DNA of 64,000 nucleotides from Aureobasidium sp. EXF-3400 (Eukaryota; Ascomycota; Dothideomycetes; Dothideales; Saccotheciaceae), in NCBI GenBank assembly GCA_024195585.1, contig SWBL01000082.1, positions 62,001-126,000 on the forward strand. The letters are read 5' to 3'. Made by a program: the position numbers and the translations under genes. The first letter of the stretch is position 1. Every line of letters begins with the position of its first letter. Positions 54,930 through 64,000 of the stretch are shown here, in pieces. Under the pieces are notes generated by a model, which was not told where the DNA came from, did not search any database, and was given only the letters and a program-made list of their open reading frames with translations.

Positions 54930-55490
54930 TGACGTAAAACAATTCTAAATTTTTGTTCTAATTTAAGAAAATACAAGTCGAGTCGTCAATCGATGGCTTG
55001 AGGATGCGAGTCTTAGAGCGACTCTCGGTCGAGAAGCTTGTCAAACGTAGACGACGAGTTATCTCGAGCACACACCGAAGAAGATATACCAAACCTACAG
55101 TCCAAGTATAGTGTGACCGTATACTGACAGTCATTCAATGTTCAAGCAATACCATCGAACATTCGTCGTGTTATATTGTTGTTGATATATGGGCAGGGTC
55201 GCCCTAGCCTCCAAGCTTCATGAAAATGTTATTGCGTTAACTGCACCAAGCACAAAAGTCGACAAAAGATCGAATAACGAAATGCCGTGCATTTCGCTTA
55301 CTGTGCAATTGATATACGTTAGAAATGACAAAAACCCTGGACGTTTCAAGCTCTACTCATCAACATTTCAAAGGACTTTCATAGTTTGAACATGACAAAA
55401 CAATCAAATTGGTATATATCTACATGAGGTTCGGGACAAGAGGCTGAATGAGATAATGGGGAGGATGGGAGGTGAAGAGGCTAGACACAT
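54930..55490. other. Convergent 3' spacer, GT90 and Vps3844 genes (561 bp)
   Basis: No gene. Two small inverted repeats lie close together (55105-55125 and 55137-55163), which could shape the transcript ends. Confidence 0.45.
55105..55163. repeat. Two adjacent small inverted repeats
   Basis: AGTATA/TATACT (55105-55110, 55120-55125, loop 9) and AATGTTC/GAACATT (55137-55143, 55157-55163, loop 13). Both are perfect but short. Confidence 0.4.
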
Positions 55491-56637
55491 TTACTTTCTG
55501 ACAGGGCCAGAGACACCGGCACCGATGACACTGGGAAGCTCTTGGCTACCCATGGTGTAAAGGAGACCAATACCCCAGCTGACAGTAAACATCATGAAAA
55601 CGGAGAAGGAGCTGATGAGCCAGAAAGGCATGACGATATCCTTCTTCTGGCAAGCAGGACCGCCCCAGCGGGTGGTCTTCTTGGTGCCATCGGCGTTTGT
55701 GCGGACGTCGGCTTTGCAGGCGCAGGAGTAGCACTTGCCACCCAAATCGCCAGCGTCCTTGTCGGTGTGAGACAAGACGCAAGAGCCGTGACCAGTGCAG
55801 TTGCGGGTCATGGACTGACAGGCGGACAGAGAGGCGAAGCATCCAGGGAGAATGCCTCTGAGGGGAGCAGTCTGGTTGTAGGTCTTGTTGGAGGAGGCGT
55901 CAGGGGTCAGGGTAGCCTTGAGGTGAGAAGCGGTCTTTGTGGCTTCAGTGATCAGGGGAGCCTCCTTGACGTAGCGCTTTTGATGGGCGAGACCATTGTA
56001 GGAGCCGAATGTGTTCTCTGTGGCGGCCTTTGGGGCGGTGAGGACGAGCACGGTGTTGTACTGGCTGATCAAAGTCTCGATAGCGTTGTCAAATTCCTGT
56101 CTCTGTTAGCTAGAGTCATGTGTGGTCTCAAGGATGTACAAGTACCAGTGCATCTTTGGCGATTCTGAAGGCAGGGCCAGTCTCAGAGGAGACAGTGGAT
56201 TGGTGAAGGCCAGCCAACTCTTCAATACCGGACTGACGTGCGAGGTCATTAAGCAGCTTCTCAGCAGTGTTGAAGTCGGGACATTCTCTAATTTGAATGG
56301 CCTCGGTGTGGGTAGACTTGACAAGAGAGAAGGGAAGGCCCAAGTCTGCGGTCGACAGGATCAAGGCGACAGAGGCATCCGTCGACGAGAGGAAAGACGA
56401 TTGTCCAGAGAGGCGATCGATTTCCTCCAGGGCGGACTCGGATTGTCCTTGCAGAGAGTGGTGTTGATCGAGGCCCAGTCGCGAGGCGATGACCAGACGG
56501 GCGGCGTCGGCCTTGAGGCTCACGAGAGGCTGGTCGACGTCGTTGGTGGCCTGGTGGTCATAGATGTGAAGCATGCCATAGGAGGCCTTTGCAGCAGCAG
56601 CAGCTGCAGGCAGCAAGAAACACGGAGCCAGTCTCAT
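55491..56637 (-). CDS. Vps3844-type membrane protein (DUF3844)
   Basis: Two exons on the minus strand, 56146-56637 and 55491-56096, 365 aa. The family is annotated as a vacuolar sorting protein, but its biochemistry is poorly known. A short signal peptide (MRLAPCFLLPAAAAAAKA) leads into a lumenal domain of about 220 residues. Then comes a Cys-rich EGF-like block (CFASLSACQSMTRNCTGHGSC..CYSCACK..WGGPACQKKD) characteristic of this family, one transmembrane helix (PFWLISSFSVFMMFTVSWG) and a short tail ending PVRK. The 49-nt intron joins AKDAL to EFDNAIE. The gene diverges from an unknown mitochondrial gene over 240 bp. The family call rests on the Cys pattern and topology. Confidence 0.87.
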
Positions 56638-56877
56638 GCTTGGTGATTGTGTTAAGGGCAGTGGAGGCTGTCTATGGTTATCGACGAGTCTCGGTAGGTT
56701 TCCTATGATGGAACGTCAGTCGGCGCCTTGGCAGCACTCTTCCCCGTCCTCCGCCCTCCGCGCCTTCCTTACCAACGCCTAAACACTCATCGTCATTCAT
56801 CAACACCCTGGATTCCCAACTTGCGCCGTAGCGGCAGCCGTCTCTGTTCGCGCCACCTCCCCCAACGCTCTGCCCAG

Positions 56878-58108
56878 ATGTTTCGCGCCGCGCCAAAGTT
56901 CAGATCATTAGCACGCCCCTCTCTCTACCGCCCGCTGACCACCACCGCCCATCTTCGCCGTCTCGCCCCGCCGACCAACCTTGCCAGATCCCACACAGTC
57001 TCCTTTCTGCCACCACCGCTATTTACTCCTCTCCGTATCGCCTCGTTCGTTCTCTACACATCATGTCTTGTTGGCTACGTCTGGTACTTCTTTCCGGAAA
57101 TCGAGATTGAGATACAGGAAGGAGCTGAGGAGGAGGAGGAGGAGGAGCACGAGGAATCAGACTTCGCCGACGAGAGTTCGCTCTTCATCCCTCTGACTTG
57201 GACCAAGAAACTACCTCGCTCCTTTTACAAAGGCTCTGATCCTGAGTGGCAAGAGTTCGTCAAGGTTTCAAAGGACAAGGCTCGCCACAAGAAGATTCAA
57301 TGTAAGCATCGCCTCTTACGCCATCCATCTCTCACATGCTAATATTTCGTTAGCCGAACTGGTCAAGATAGTCTACGACACGGCTCAAAAACACCCAGCG
57401 TTCGTCAGGCAACTCGGTCGCGACCCCAAGGTTGGCCAATGTTGGCTGGACATCATCTTTCCAGACGGCCCTCCTCAGGAATATGCCCGTGCTGGTATTG
57501 AGATTGGCGATGATTTTGTTGCGTATTCACTTCAGCGTGTCGATGCCCAACAGCAACACCGACTCACTCGCACTCTATGGCCAACAGCTGCCTTGAACGG
57601 CCTCTACAACGGCGGCAAGGTTCTTCTTGGCTTCCAATATCATCGCCTGAAACAGTTGCTGGGTTGGGAAGTCGACTCTACGCCTGGCAGTCAAGACGCC
57701 AAATACACACAATTGCTTCAGCTTCTGCAAGCTCAACAAGCCCAGCAGGCTGAGCAGGCGAAAACACAAACGGGTGCTGGAACACCAGAAGCAGATAAAT
57801 CCCAGGCCAGTGCCTCATCGCTGTTCCCGTGGGCAGTGAAGGTGCCTCAACCCCCTTCGAGCATAGAAATGCCGATAGCCAAACACATTTTCCATGCCAC
57901 ATTGGCGCAGGGGAAGATGCCCAAGAAGATGGAGCCACCGAGAGGAAGTTTCGTCGTCCAAGGATTGATCCAGCTTAAGGGCAGCCGATCTATCTTGACG
58001 TTGGATGTGCAAGCCTTCTACGATCCCAAGGCTAGCCACTTCCTTGTCGTGAACGCGACTCCCAGGACCATCAAGCAGCGAAAGCAGTCACCAAAGGGCG
58101 GCGATTAA
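56878..58108 (+). CDS. Unrecognised mitochondrial membrane protein
   Basis: Two exons, 56878-57301 and 57354-58108, 392 aa. The N-terminus (MFRAAPKFRSLARPSLYRPLTTTAHLRRL) is a clear mitochondrial presequence type: Arg-rich with no acidic residue. One transmembrane segment follows (TPLRIASFVLYTSCLVGYVWYFF), then a Glu-only run (EGAEEEEEEEHEESD). The remaining 270 residues look folded (PEWQEFVKVSKD, LVKIVYDTAQKHPAFVRQLG, WLDIIFPDGPPQEYARAGIEI, GSRSILTLDVQAFYDP), so the protein is probably inner-membrane anchored with a large soluble domain. A frame open further upstream to 56728 was rejected since it lacks these features. I do not recognise the family. Confidence 0.75.
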
Positions 58109-58483
58109 TGAAATGACACGATCGATCTCTTTAGAAAAAGCATGGCATGGAGTTTGATGATTTATGGATTTGGGTATCGAAACAGCAGGGCGTCCAGGGC
58201 CGCCCTTGCAAAGAGCGGTTACATCGTTTTTCGGGCTATACATTGATATCCGCATCGTCGTGAAGACGTAGCATGCATTTGATTCTTCTCTCTTCTCAGC
58301 CCATTCTTTTGCACCTTATGAAAGCTCTCAGTCTCCCTGAAAACGAATTCCTAATACGTGCATAACTTTTTGCTCTCTGATCGTCGAGGCAAGCCGTTTG
58401 ATGAATTGAAAAGCACCTCTCAAACAGGAACAATGGATATCTTGGAATTTCGTCGCGACCCAATACAAAGACGCAGGTATCGT
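58109..58483. other. Convergent 3' spacer before SEC66
   Basis: 375 bp between two stop codons. The short open frame starting at 58358 is antisense overlap with SEC66 and is not supported. Confidence 0.4.
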
Positions 58484-59284
58484 CTACTTGTTGCTCTTCT
58501 TCTTTGCGCTGCCTGGTGTCTCGACCAAGACAGCGTCTTCGGTTTGACCAGCGACGGAAGTCACAGAGCCCTTTCTACTGGTCGAAGCCGAGGTGACGGA
58601 GCCCTTTCTGCTGCCAGCAGCTTCATTGTCGAGCTCCTTCATGAACTGAGATTGGATTCCTTGCTTTCTCTTGTCCCACCACGCCTTCTCCTCGGGCAGC
58701 TTGGACTGTATGTCCTCCATGCGCTGCTTGGCCAGTTGGTTGTTGGCGATCTCGTTGGCTGATTGGAAGATGATCTGGCCCCAGTTTGGTACGAGGGCGT
58801 TCGCCTGAGATCACAGTTAGTCTAGACACGTGGAAAGGAGGTAATGACCAGTAAAAGATACCTCTGACACGACGTCCTTGACCTCCTCCTCAATTTCTTG
58901 CTCGGCTATCAGGAAACGCTGCCATAGCTCATCTCCCACGCTTCCTCTTTGTAGTAGGGTCTGGAGAGCGGGCTTTGCATTGCGGACCTGAATGATGCGG
59001 TGGATGTCTTCAACGGCGCGGCGCAACAGAGCAGCACGGATGATGCTGTCGGGAACCTGGCTCAATGACTTGTCGGAGCCTTCGGGGGTAGATGAGGGGT
59101 CCTGTGGGTCGATATGTAGGAGCGACAGGTAAATGTTACGTTGCAGATGAGGAGGAAACCATGGAGCAAGATTAGCGGCCTTTTGAGCCTTGCGACGGCG
59201 GTATAGAGAGCTGAAAGTGGCGAGAGAACCGATGAGGATGGACAGATACGCCAGGGGGATCAAGAGGCCGACCCAGTCAATCAT
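58484..59284 (-). CDS. SEC66: ER translocation protein Sec66/Sec71
   Basis: Two exons on the minus strand, 58862-59284 and 58484-58804, 247 aa. Sec66 (Sec71) is a Sec63-complex subunit supporting post-translational import into the ER. It starts with a short lumenal end and one signal-anchor helix (WVGLLIPLAYLSILIGSLATF), followed by a cytosolic domain with WFPPHLQRNIYLSLLHID and RAALLRRAVEDIHRIIQVRNAKPALQ, blocks I associate with this family. The intron (57 nt) joins VVSE to ANALVPNWGQIIFQSANE in frame. The C-terminal tail has two SRKGSVTS copies and ends KKKSNK, possibly phosphorylated and disordered. It is divergent from NPL4 over 318 bp. Confidence 0.9.
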
Positions 59285-59602
59285 GGTTGCGAAGGTTTGT
59301 ATGGACAGAGATTCTTGAGGGTCGCTTCATGCGCGCGCTTGCACTTTCGAGACTGCGATACGTGGCTGAGACGGACATAATTTTAGCCCCGCTGTCTCAC
59401 GTCATGTAAGGAAGCTGCAACCCGCAAGACATGCAACAAAAGACTCCGAGAGCACCTTCCATCATTTACTACTCGAACAACTTGCCCAGGTCACTTTCAC
59501 TTGGAGCAGCTCTCGTGACTGTCATAATCCTCACACCTCTCCCCTCGCCTTCCTCTTTCTCTTCCACACCTAGACTCGAACCTAACAAGCACATCGCCCA
59601 CC
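59285..59602. promoter_or_regulatory. Divergent promoter, SEC66 and NPL4
   Basis: 318 bp between start codons, with a CT-rich leader before NPL4. No specific factor site recognised. Confidence 0.35.
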
Positions 59603-61481
59603 ATGATCTTGCGCTTTTCTAGTCGTATCGGCCAGTTTCGCCTGACCGTCGAGCCCTCGACCGACCTCGCAACCCTACTCCCTCAGGTTACCGAAAAGCT
59701 TACTCCCGACACTATTCCTTCGTCAGTTTCCATAAGTCCACAGCGAGGTGGCCAATCACGATCGCTCGAGAGCCTTAGGGGCGTCACCGTTCAGAAACTC
59801 GGCCTTGCGTATGTACTGCTGCTACTCTGATGCGAATCACGACTGACCGTCTCTAGCAACGGTGCTCAGATTTTCATCGAGTTCAGTGAAGGCCAGGCCC
59901 CGACTAACGCTCAACCACCCGCTCCATCCAACGCCTACAGACTGAACGGAAAGGAAGTCACTGCTCAGGATACTACCACCATCGCCATCCCCAATCTGAC
60001 CGCCCAGACTCGTGTCGACAATCCTTGGGATACAGTCAAGCAATTACCGATCGACGACATTCTGGACAAGGAAAATGGCAAGATCAAGAGACCTCGCGAT
60101 ACAAGAATGTGCAGACACGGTCCCAACGGCATGTGCGACCACTGTCAACCCATCGAGCCATTCGATGCTGGCTATTTGGCCGAAAAGAAGATCAAGCATC
60201 TGTCATACCATGCATACCTCCGCAAGATGAATCAGGGAAAGAACAAGTACGAGCAGGGAAGTTCTTGGATGCCTCCGCTCACCGAACCCTACTACCGCGT
60301 AACACCGAATTGTCCTTCTGGTCACAAGCCTTTCCCTGCAGGTATCTGCACAAAGTGTCAGCCTAGTGCCATCACCCTTCAACCTCAGCCCTACCGCATG
60401 GTCGACCACGTCGAGTTCTCATCCCCCGCAATCATCAACAAGATCCTGGATTTCTGGCGAAACTCGGCTGCTCAAAGAATCGGTTTCATGTACGGCCGCT
60501 ACGAGCCCTACTCCGAGATTCCTCTTGGTACAAAGGCTGTGATCGAGGCTATCTACGAGCCTCCTCAAGTTGACGAGCTTGATGGCGTGACACTGAATGA
60601 CTGGGCAAGCGAAAATGAGATTGACAAAGTAGCCTCTCTCTGCGGTCTCCAGAGGGTCGGTGTCATCTATACTGACCTGATTGATGCCGGCAAGGGTGAC
60701 GGAACAGTCGTGTGCAAACGCCATGCCGATTCTTACTACATGTCGTCTTTGGAGATCATGTTTGCTGCAAGAAATCAAGCCAAGTATCCACGCCCTTCGA
60801 GATGGAGTGAGACGGGCTCTTTCGGATCCAACTTTGTCACTTGTGTGATTACCGGCGACGACGAAGATCAGATTGCTGTTCAAGCTTATCAAGCATCCGA
60901 CTCTGCTGTGGAGATGACACGAGCTGACATTATCGAACCGTCTGCGGATCCAACTGTCATGCTAGTCCGAGACGAGGACGAAGAAAACGGACTTCCCCGT
61001 ACACGCTACATCCCAGAAGTCTTCTACCGCCGTATCAACGAGTATGGAGCGAATGTGCAAGAAAACGCCAAGCCATCATTCCCTGTCGATTATCTGCTGG
61101 TCACACTCACTCATGGTTTCCCACTGGAAGCCAAACCCCTGTTCACAAGTGAGGAGGGGTTCATTGTGGAGAACAGAGAGATGATTGGCCAATCTCAGGA
61201 GCACAGAGCTCTCAAGCAATTCCTGAGCAAGGTAGCCAGACTCGACACCACCGACGGAGTTCAGAAGATTTCAGACTTCCATGCATTATGCTTTGTACAC
61301 ACCATGGGCGTTTTGAGCGAGGTATGTTGTGACGAGTACTCAATACGGCAAACGAGCTAACAAATCATAGGATGAGTTCCGTCTGCTTTGTCAAGTGGCA
61401 ACGCAAAAGGACACGAGCCTCGGTGCAGCATTGCAGCAAACACCAGGTTGGGCCACACTCCAGACGATCCTTGACATGTAG
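59603..61481 (+). CDS. NPL4: Npl4, Cdc48 cofactor
   Basis: Three exons, 59603-59808, 59857-61321 and 61371-61481, 593 aa. With Ufd1, Npl4 recruits ubiquitinated clients to Cdc48 for unfolding in ERAD and other pathways. The N-terminal UBX-like fold ([22 protein letters not shown]) is followed by the Zn-binding region ([13 protein letters not shown] near 154 and [17 protein letters not shown]) and by the MPN-like domain with [32 protein letters not shown] and VGVIYTDL. The C-terminal domain ends [11 protein letters not shown] frame beginning at 60107 is only an internal part. Introns are 48 and 49 nt. It lacks the NZF finger of the animal protein, as expected for fungi. Confidence 0.94.
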
Positions 61482-62008
61482 AAATGTTTTGGATACGTAT
61501 TTGCTTTTTTTTGAAGAGGAAGATTTTGGCTGACGTTTGGGTGTGCGCAATTGTAAATAGGCTGGAAATCCCTGCTGACTATCGTTGAGCTGAGCGGCGA
61601 TCGTCGACCAAAGAGACAAAACGAGTGGTCCGGCAGCGGCGCTGCGTCAGGCTACGGCAGCGACGGAGAACAGCTCGCCAAAAGAGTCAAGAACATCGGC
61701 CTCAATGGCTCGAGGTGAACAGCCAAAAGAAGAGATCTAAAGAGGCAAGCCGTGATTTGGGAGGCTGACTGAAGGAAAGTGGCCGAGTAAGGGGACTGGC
61801 CGTATAGATGTCGTCACGAAGCACTTGCAAAAAGGGAAACGACACAGAGAAAAGAGAAGATGATGGTTGCTAAGATATGACTTGCTCGCGAAGAGCAACG
61901 AGAGCAATATATACTCTGCCTGGGGTTGCTTGATAAGACCAATAAATAAACGCTGCATGAGCAGAAAAGACAATGTATCATATTCTCTGCCTCAATGATG
62001 AACCTCGT
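61482..62008. other. Convergent 3' spacer, NPL4 and CWC24
   Basis: 527 bp between two stop codons. No gene or structure recognised. Confidence 0.4.
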
Positions 62009-63046
62009 CTATTCCTCATCACTGCTAACCTCCTCCCCGTTTTCCCTAGCCTTTTCCTTTCTCTTGCGAATCCTCTCCCTCTTCTTATCCAACAGCTTCC
62101 TCAGATTCTTAGCCACATTGAATGTACCACCAGTATCAGCACCGCAATTCGCACACTGCTTTCCACCTTTACTCTTGTGCCTCTTCAACGCACAAGCCTC
62201 GCAAAAGTAATGGCCGCACTTCGTAACCACGGGACTCTTATAAGGTTCCTTGCAGATGATACAAGCAAAAGGAATCTTCTCAAGTTCTTTTGCTTCTTCG
62301 TCGTTGTCAGAGTCTGAAGCATTTGCAGTGTCGGTGGCGGAACGGTTTGCAGAACCCACGATTGTGGATTTTAGGGGAGCCTTTGATTTCCCTGCTTTTT
62401 CCCATTCTTTGTCGAGTTGCCAGCCTTGTTTGTAGTCTTCTCTTGCGTGGAGGAATTTGCAGCTGTCGCCGAAACCGCACTGTTTAGCAGCCATCTAGTC
62501 AGCAACACATCTCTTGATACTAAGGGGAGGAGCAGAACTTACGAATCCAGTTTGCTTGTAATCCTTACACACATCAGGCGCAAAGTCAACCAAAGTAATC
62601 ATTCGCATATTCGTAGGTGCCTTGACTGGTCCCACGCTCTTTCCCAATTTATCAGGATTCTTTTGTATAAAGTTTCCATACCCTTTTGCGCCTCTGTACG
62701 TTCCATCTTTTTCTACTTCCTCTCCATCTGCAGCTTTGGCAGCTTCATCGGCATGAAACCAATTACTCGTTTTTGTCGCATCGTCTAGGTTTGTAATGGC
62801 GGCACTGCGGTCACCGGCGAATTGAGTGGATTTGCCTAGATCGCGAACGGGTTTTGTGATGGCTGAGGAGGAAGAGGTGGTGATGCCGTTTTTGCGACGG
62901 CGTTTTATGCGTGCGCCGCTTTCGTCTTCGGCGCTGCTGTAGTCGGAATCTGAGGCTGAGGGAGGTGTTGCGGCTCGTTTCTTGAGGTTGGCGCGGCCGG
63001 CTCGCTTTTTGAAGACGACTGGTGCGGACTGTGTGGCGTCGGCCAT
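62009..63046 (-). CDS. CWC24: Pre-mRNA splicing factor Cwc24 (RNF113 family)
   Basis: Two exons on the minus strand, 62543-63046 and 62009-62479, 324 aa. Cwc24 joins the activated spliceosome around the 5' splice site during the first step. A basic/Ser-rich N-terminus (FKKRAGRANLKKRAATPP) precedes YRGAKGYGNFIQKNPDK. The CCCH zinc finger is complete: Cys160-x8-Cys169-x5-Cys175-x3-His179, and the intron falls exactly between residues 168 and 169. A C3HC4-type RING follows (Cys241 to Cys280: CIIC, CGHYFCEAC, CANC). The start at 63046 (MADATQSAPVV) was preferred to an open extension. Human RNF113A has the same CCCH-RING order. The C-terminus is Lys/Arg-rich then acidic. Confidence 0.94.
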
Positions 63047-63509
63047 AATTGTTGTCTGGAGGTGGTGTATCTTCTCGATTGAGGTCGGTGTTGGTGTCAG
63101 AGACGTGTTGAGTGCAGAGAGATACCGGTACGTTGGCCGTTCAGTGATTGATGTAGGATGAGTTCGCGGTTTGGATGGCGTTGTCGCATCCAAAGATTGG
63201 AGATGTTCTGGGCTCGGAAGCTGCTGTCCCGAAGAAGCTGATCGAGGGTTCGAGACTGACGCAATTATTAAGCATAATTAATTATCCAGGAAGCTGCGTT
63301 TCATGAGCACGTGAAGTCATAGCATACATATTTATACTAGAGAAGAGTTGTAATTGAGGCATGATCAAATGGCAAGTATCTACTGACAAGCAACATCGGA
63401 GTCATGAATGGTAATGCAATTAATAACAATAGTGAAGCCAATTCCGCACAGCCAGATGTCATTACTGAATAGCGAATCTTAGCAATGATAATGATCCATC
63501 TTCCATATC
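63047..63509. other. Spacer upstream of CWC24
   Basis: 463 bp between leftward genes. AT-rich patches include a 12-bp palindrome ATAATTAATTAT (63274-63285). A tRNA-like B box at 63247 was checked and rejected. Confidence 0.4.
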
Positions 63510-64000
63510 TCAAACAGAGGCTAGTCCAGCAGCCATGGTTTCCTCGATGGCACGCTGATTAGACAGGTGCTCCTGATGTGCGATGCCGCGCTGTGCTAAT
63601 AGCTCATTTTGATGGCGCGCCAAATGATCATGGTCGAAGTCTGTGTGATGCAAGTCTGTCGTGTTGCCTTGTAAGTGCTCGAGCATGGAATGATCATGCT
63701 GCATCATGGCGTCGCGAGCCATGAGCGCATCGTGGTTCGAGTCATGTGTATGGAGATCCATAGACAAGCCATTCATCTGGTGATGTTGGGACAAATCGAG
63801 GCTTGTGTCATCAGGTCCTGTCCCAGTGAGATCGGATGCACCAGCCAGAGCATCATGGTCGTCGGGCTTGGTCCATCCACCATAACCCTCACCTCGACTG
63901 ATGATTTCACCACTCTTCACCATCTTACTACGAAGTTGACTCATCTTGCGACGTGTGCGCTCGCGCAGAAGATCATCATGCACCGGAGCGTACCACTCGG
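63510..64000 (-). CDS. C-terminal part of an unrecognised His/Met-rich protein (cut by window edge)
   Basis: The frame is open from the right edge (reading EWYAPVHDDLL) to the stop at 63510, so only about the last 163 residues are seen; the true start is outside. The visible part has a basic segment (RERTRRKMSQLRSKM) and then a long stretch rich in His, Met, Asp and Leu (LSQHHQMNGLSMDLHTHDSNHD, MMQHDHSMLEHL), probably disordered. No domain is recognised. Similar His/Asp-rich tails occur in fungal regulators and metal-linked proteins, but I do not assign one. Confidence 0.6.
   Translation of the reverse strand, partial: EWYAPVHDDLLRERTRRKMSQLRSKMVKSGEIISRGEGYGGWTKPDDHDALAGASDLTGTGPDDTSLDLSQHHQMNGLSMDLHTHDSNHDALMARDAMMQHDHSMLEHLQGNTTDLHHTDFDHDHLARHQNELLAQRGIAHQEHLSNQRAIEETMAAGLASV

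Noticed and set aside
55542..56168. 208-codon plus-strand frame across Vps3844
   Set aside because: It runs antisense to the EGF-like Cys block and crosses the intron; Vps3844 is recognised.
63247..63257. GGTTCGAGACT, similar to a tRNA B box
   Set aside because: No matching A box, acceptor stem or anticodon arm at the right distance.
1..64000. Search for transposons, rRNA, tRNA and CRISPR arrays
   Set aside because: No reverse transcriptase, transposase or integrase motif, no rRNA or tRNA core and no regular spacer-repeat array was seen by eye; tRNAscan-SE and RepeatMasker would be decisive.

Overview
This window is nuclear DNA from a filamentous ascomycete (Pezizomycotina). Dothideomycetes, perhaps a Dothideales black yeast, is my best guess, but it is an inference. 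The evidence is spliceosomal introns of about 47-60 nt with GT..AG ends, gene spacers of a few hundred bases, and a typical ascomycete gene set (Cdc48 cofactors, fungal myosin I, Vps3844, CAP10/GT90, GH55 and GH16). No rRNA, tRNA, CRISPR array or transposon was found. I joined exons by hand from splice signals, reading frame and family motifs, and exon lists are given in each entry.

Layout. 0.1-8.0 kb, rightward: a CH/calponin-repeat protein, an IFRD-family protein, a vacuolar-type serine carboxypeptidase and an unrecognised protein. 8.1-10.7 kb, leftward: Doa1/PLAA. 10.7-16.0 kb is gene-poor, with one BTB protein between spacers of 2.7 and 1.5 kb. 16.0-19.2 kb: a drug-efflux-type MFS transporter and a short-chain dehydrogenase share a divergent promoter. 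19.4-31.2 kb is housekeeping: an SH3 protein, OPA3, polo kinase, myosin I, a mitochondrial-looking unknown and the small APC/C subunit CDC26. 31.5-39.4 kb is a secreted beta-glucan block: a GH55 enzyme followed on the same strand by a 1527-residue GH16 enzyme carrying five Cys-rich PAN/apple-like modules and a GTGP repeat. 39.6-41.9 kb: two divergent NAD(P)-type oxidoreductases. 42.1-51.4 kb contains three RNA-modification genes (DUS2, QRI7, KRE33/NAT10), an IQ-motif protein and a small unknown. 51.8-63.0 kb: GT90, Vps3844, a mitochondrial membrane unknown, Sec66, Npl4 and Cwc24. The right edge cuts a leftward unknown gene.

How the genes relate. Most are independent housekeeping genes in divergent or convergent pairs. 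Plausible functional links are the MFS/SDR pair, the GH55/GH16 pair (beta-1,3-glucan breakdown outside the cell), Doa1 with Npl4 (both Cdc48 cofactors) and polo kinase with CDC26 (a KEN degron and a ligase subunit). I see no clearly new multi-gene system. The most unusual items are an 18-bp hairpin inside the SDR intron, the modular GH16 protein, a 13-nt microexon plus a stop-free intron that interrupts an IQ motif, and a myosin gene whose first coding exon is only the ATG.
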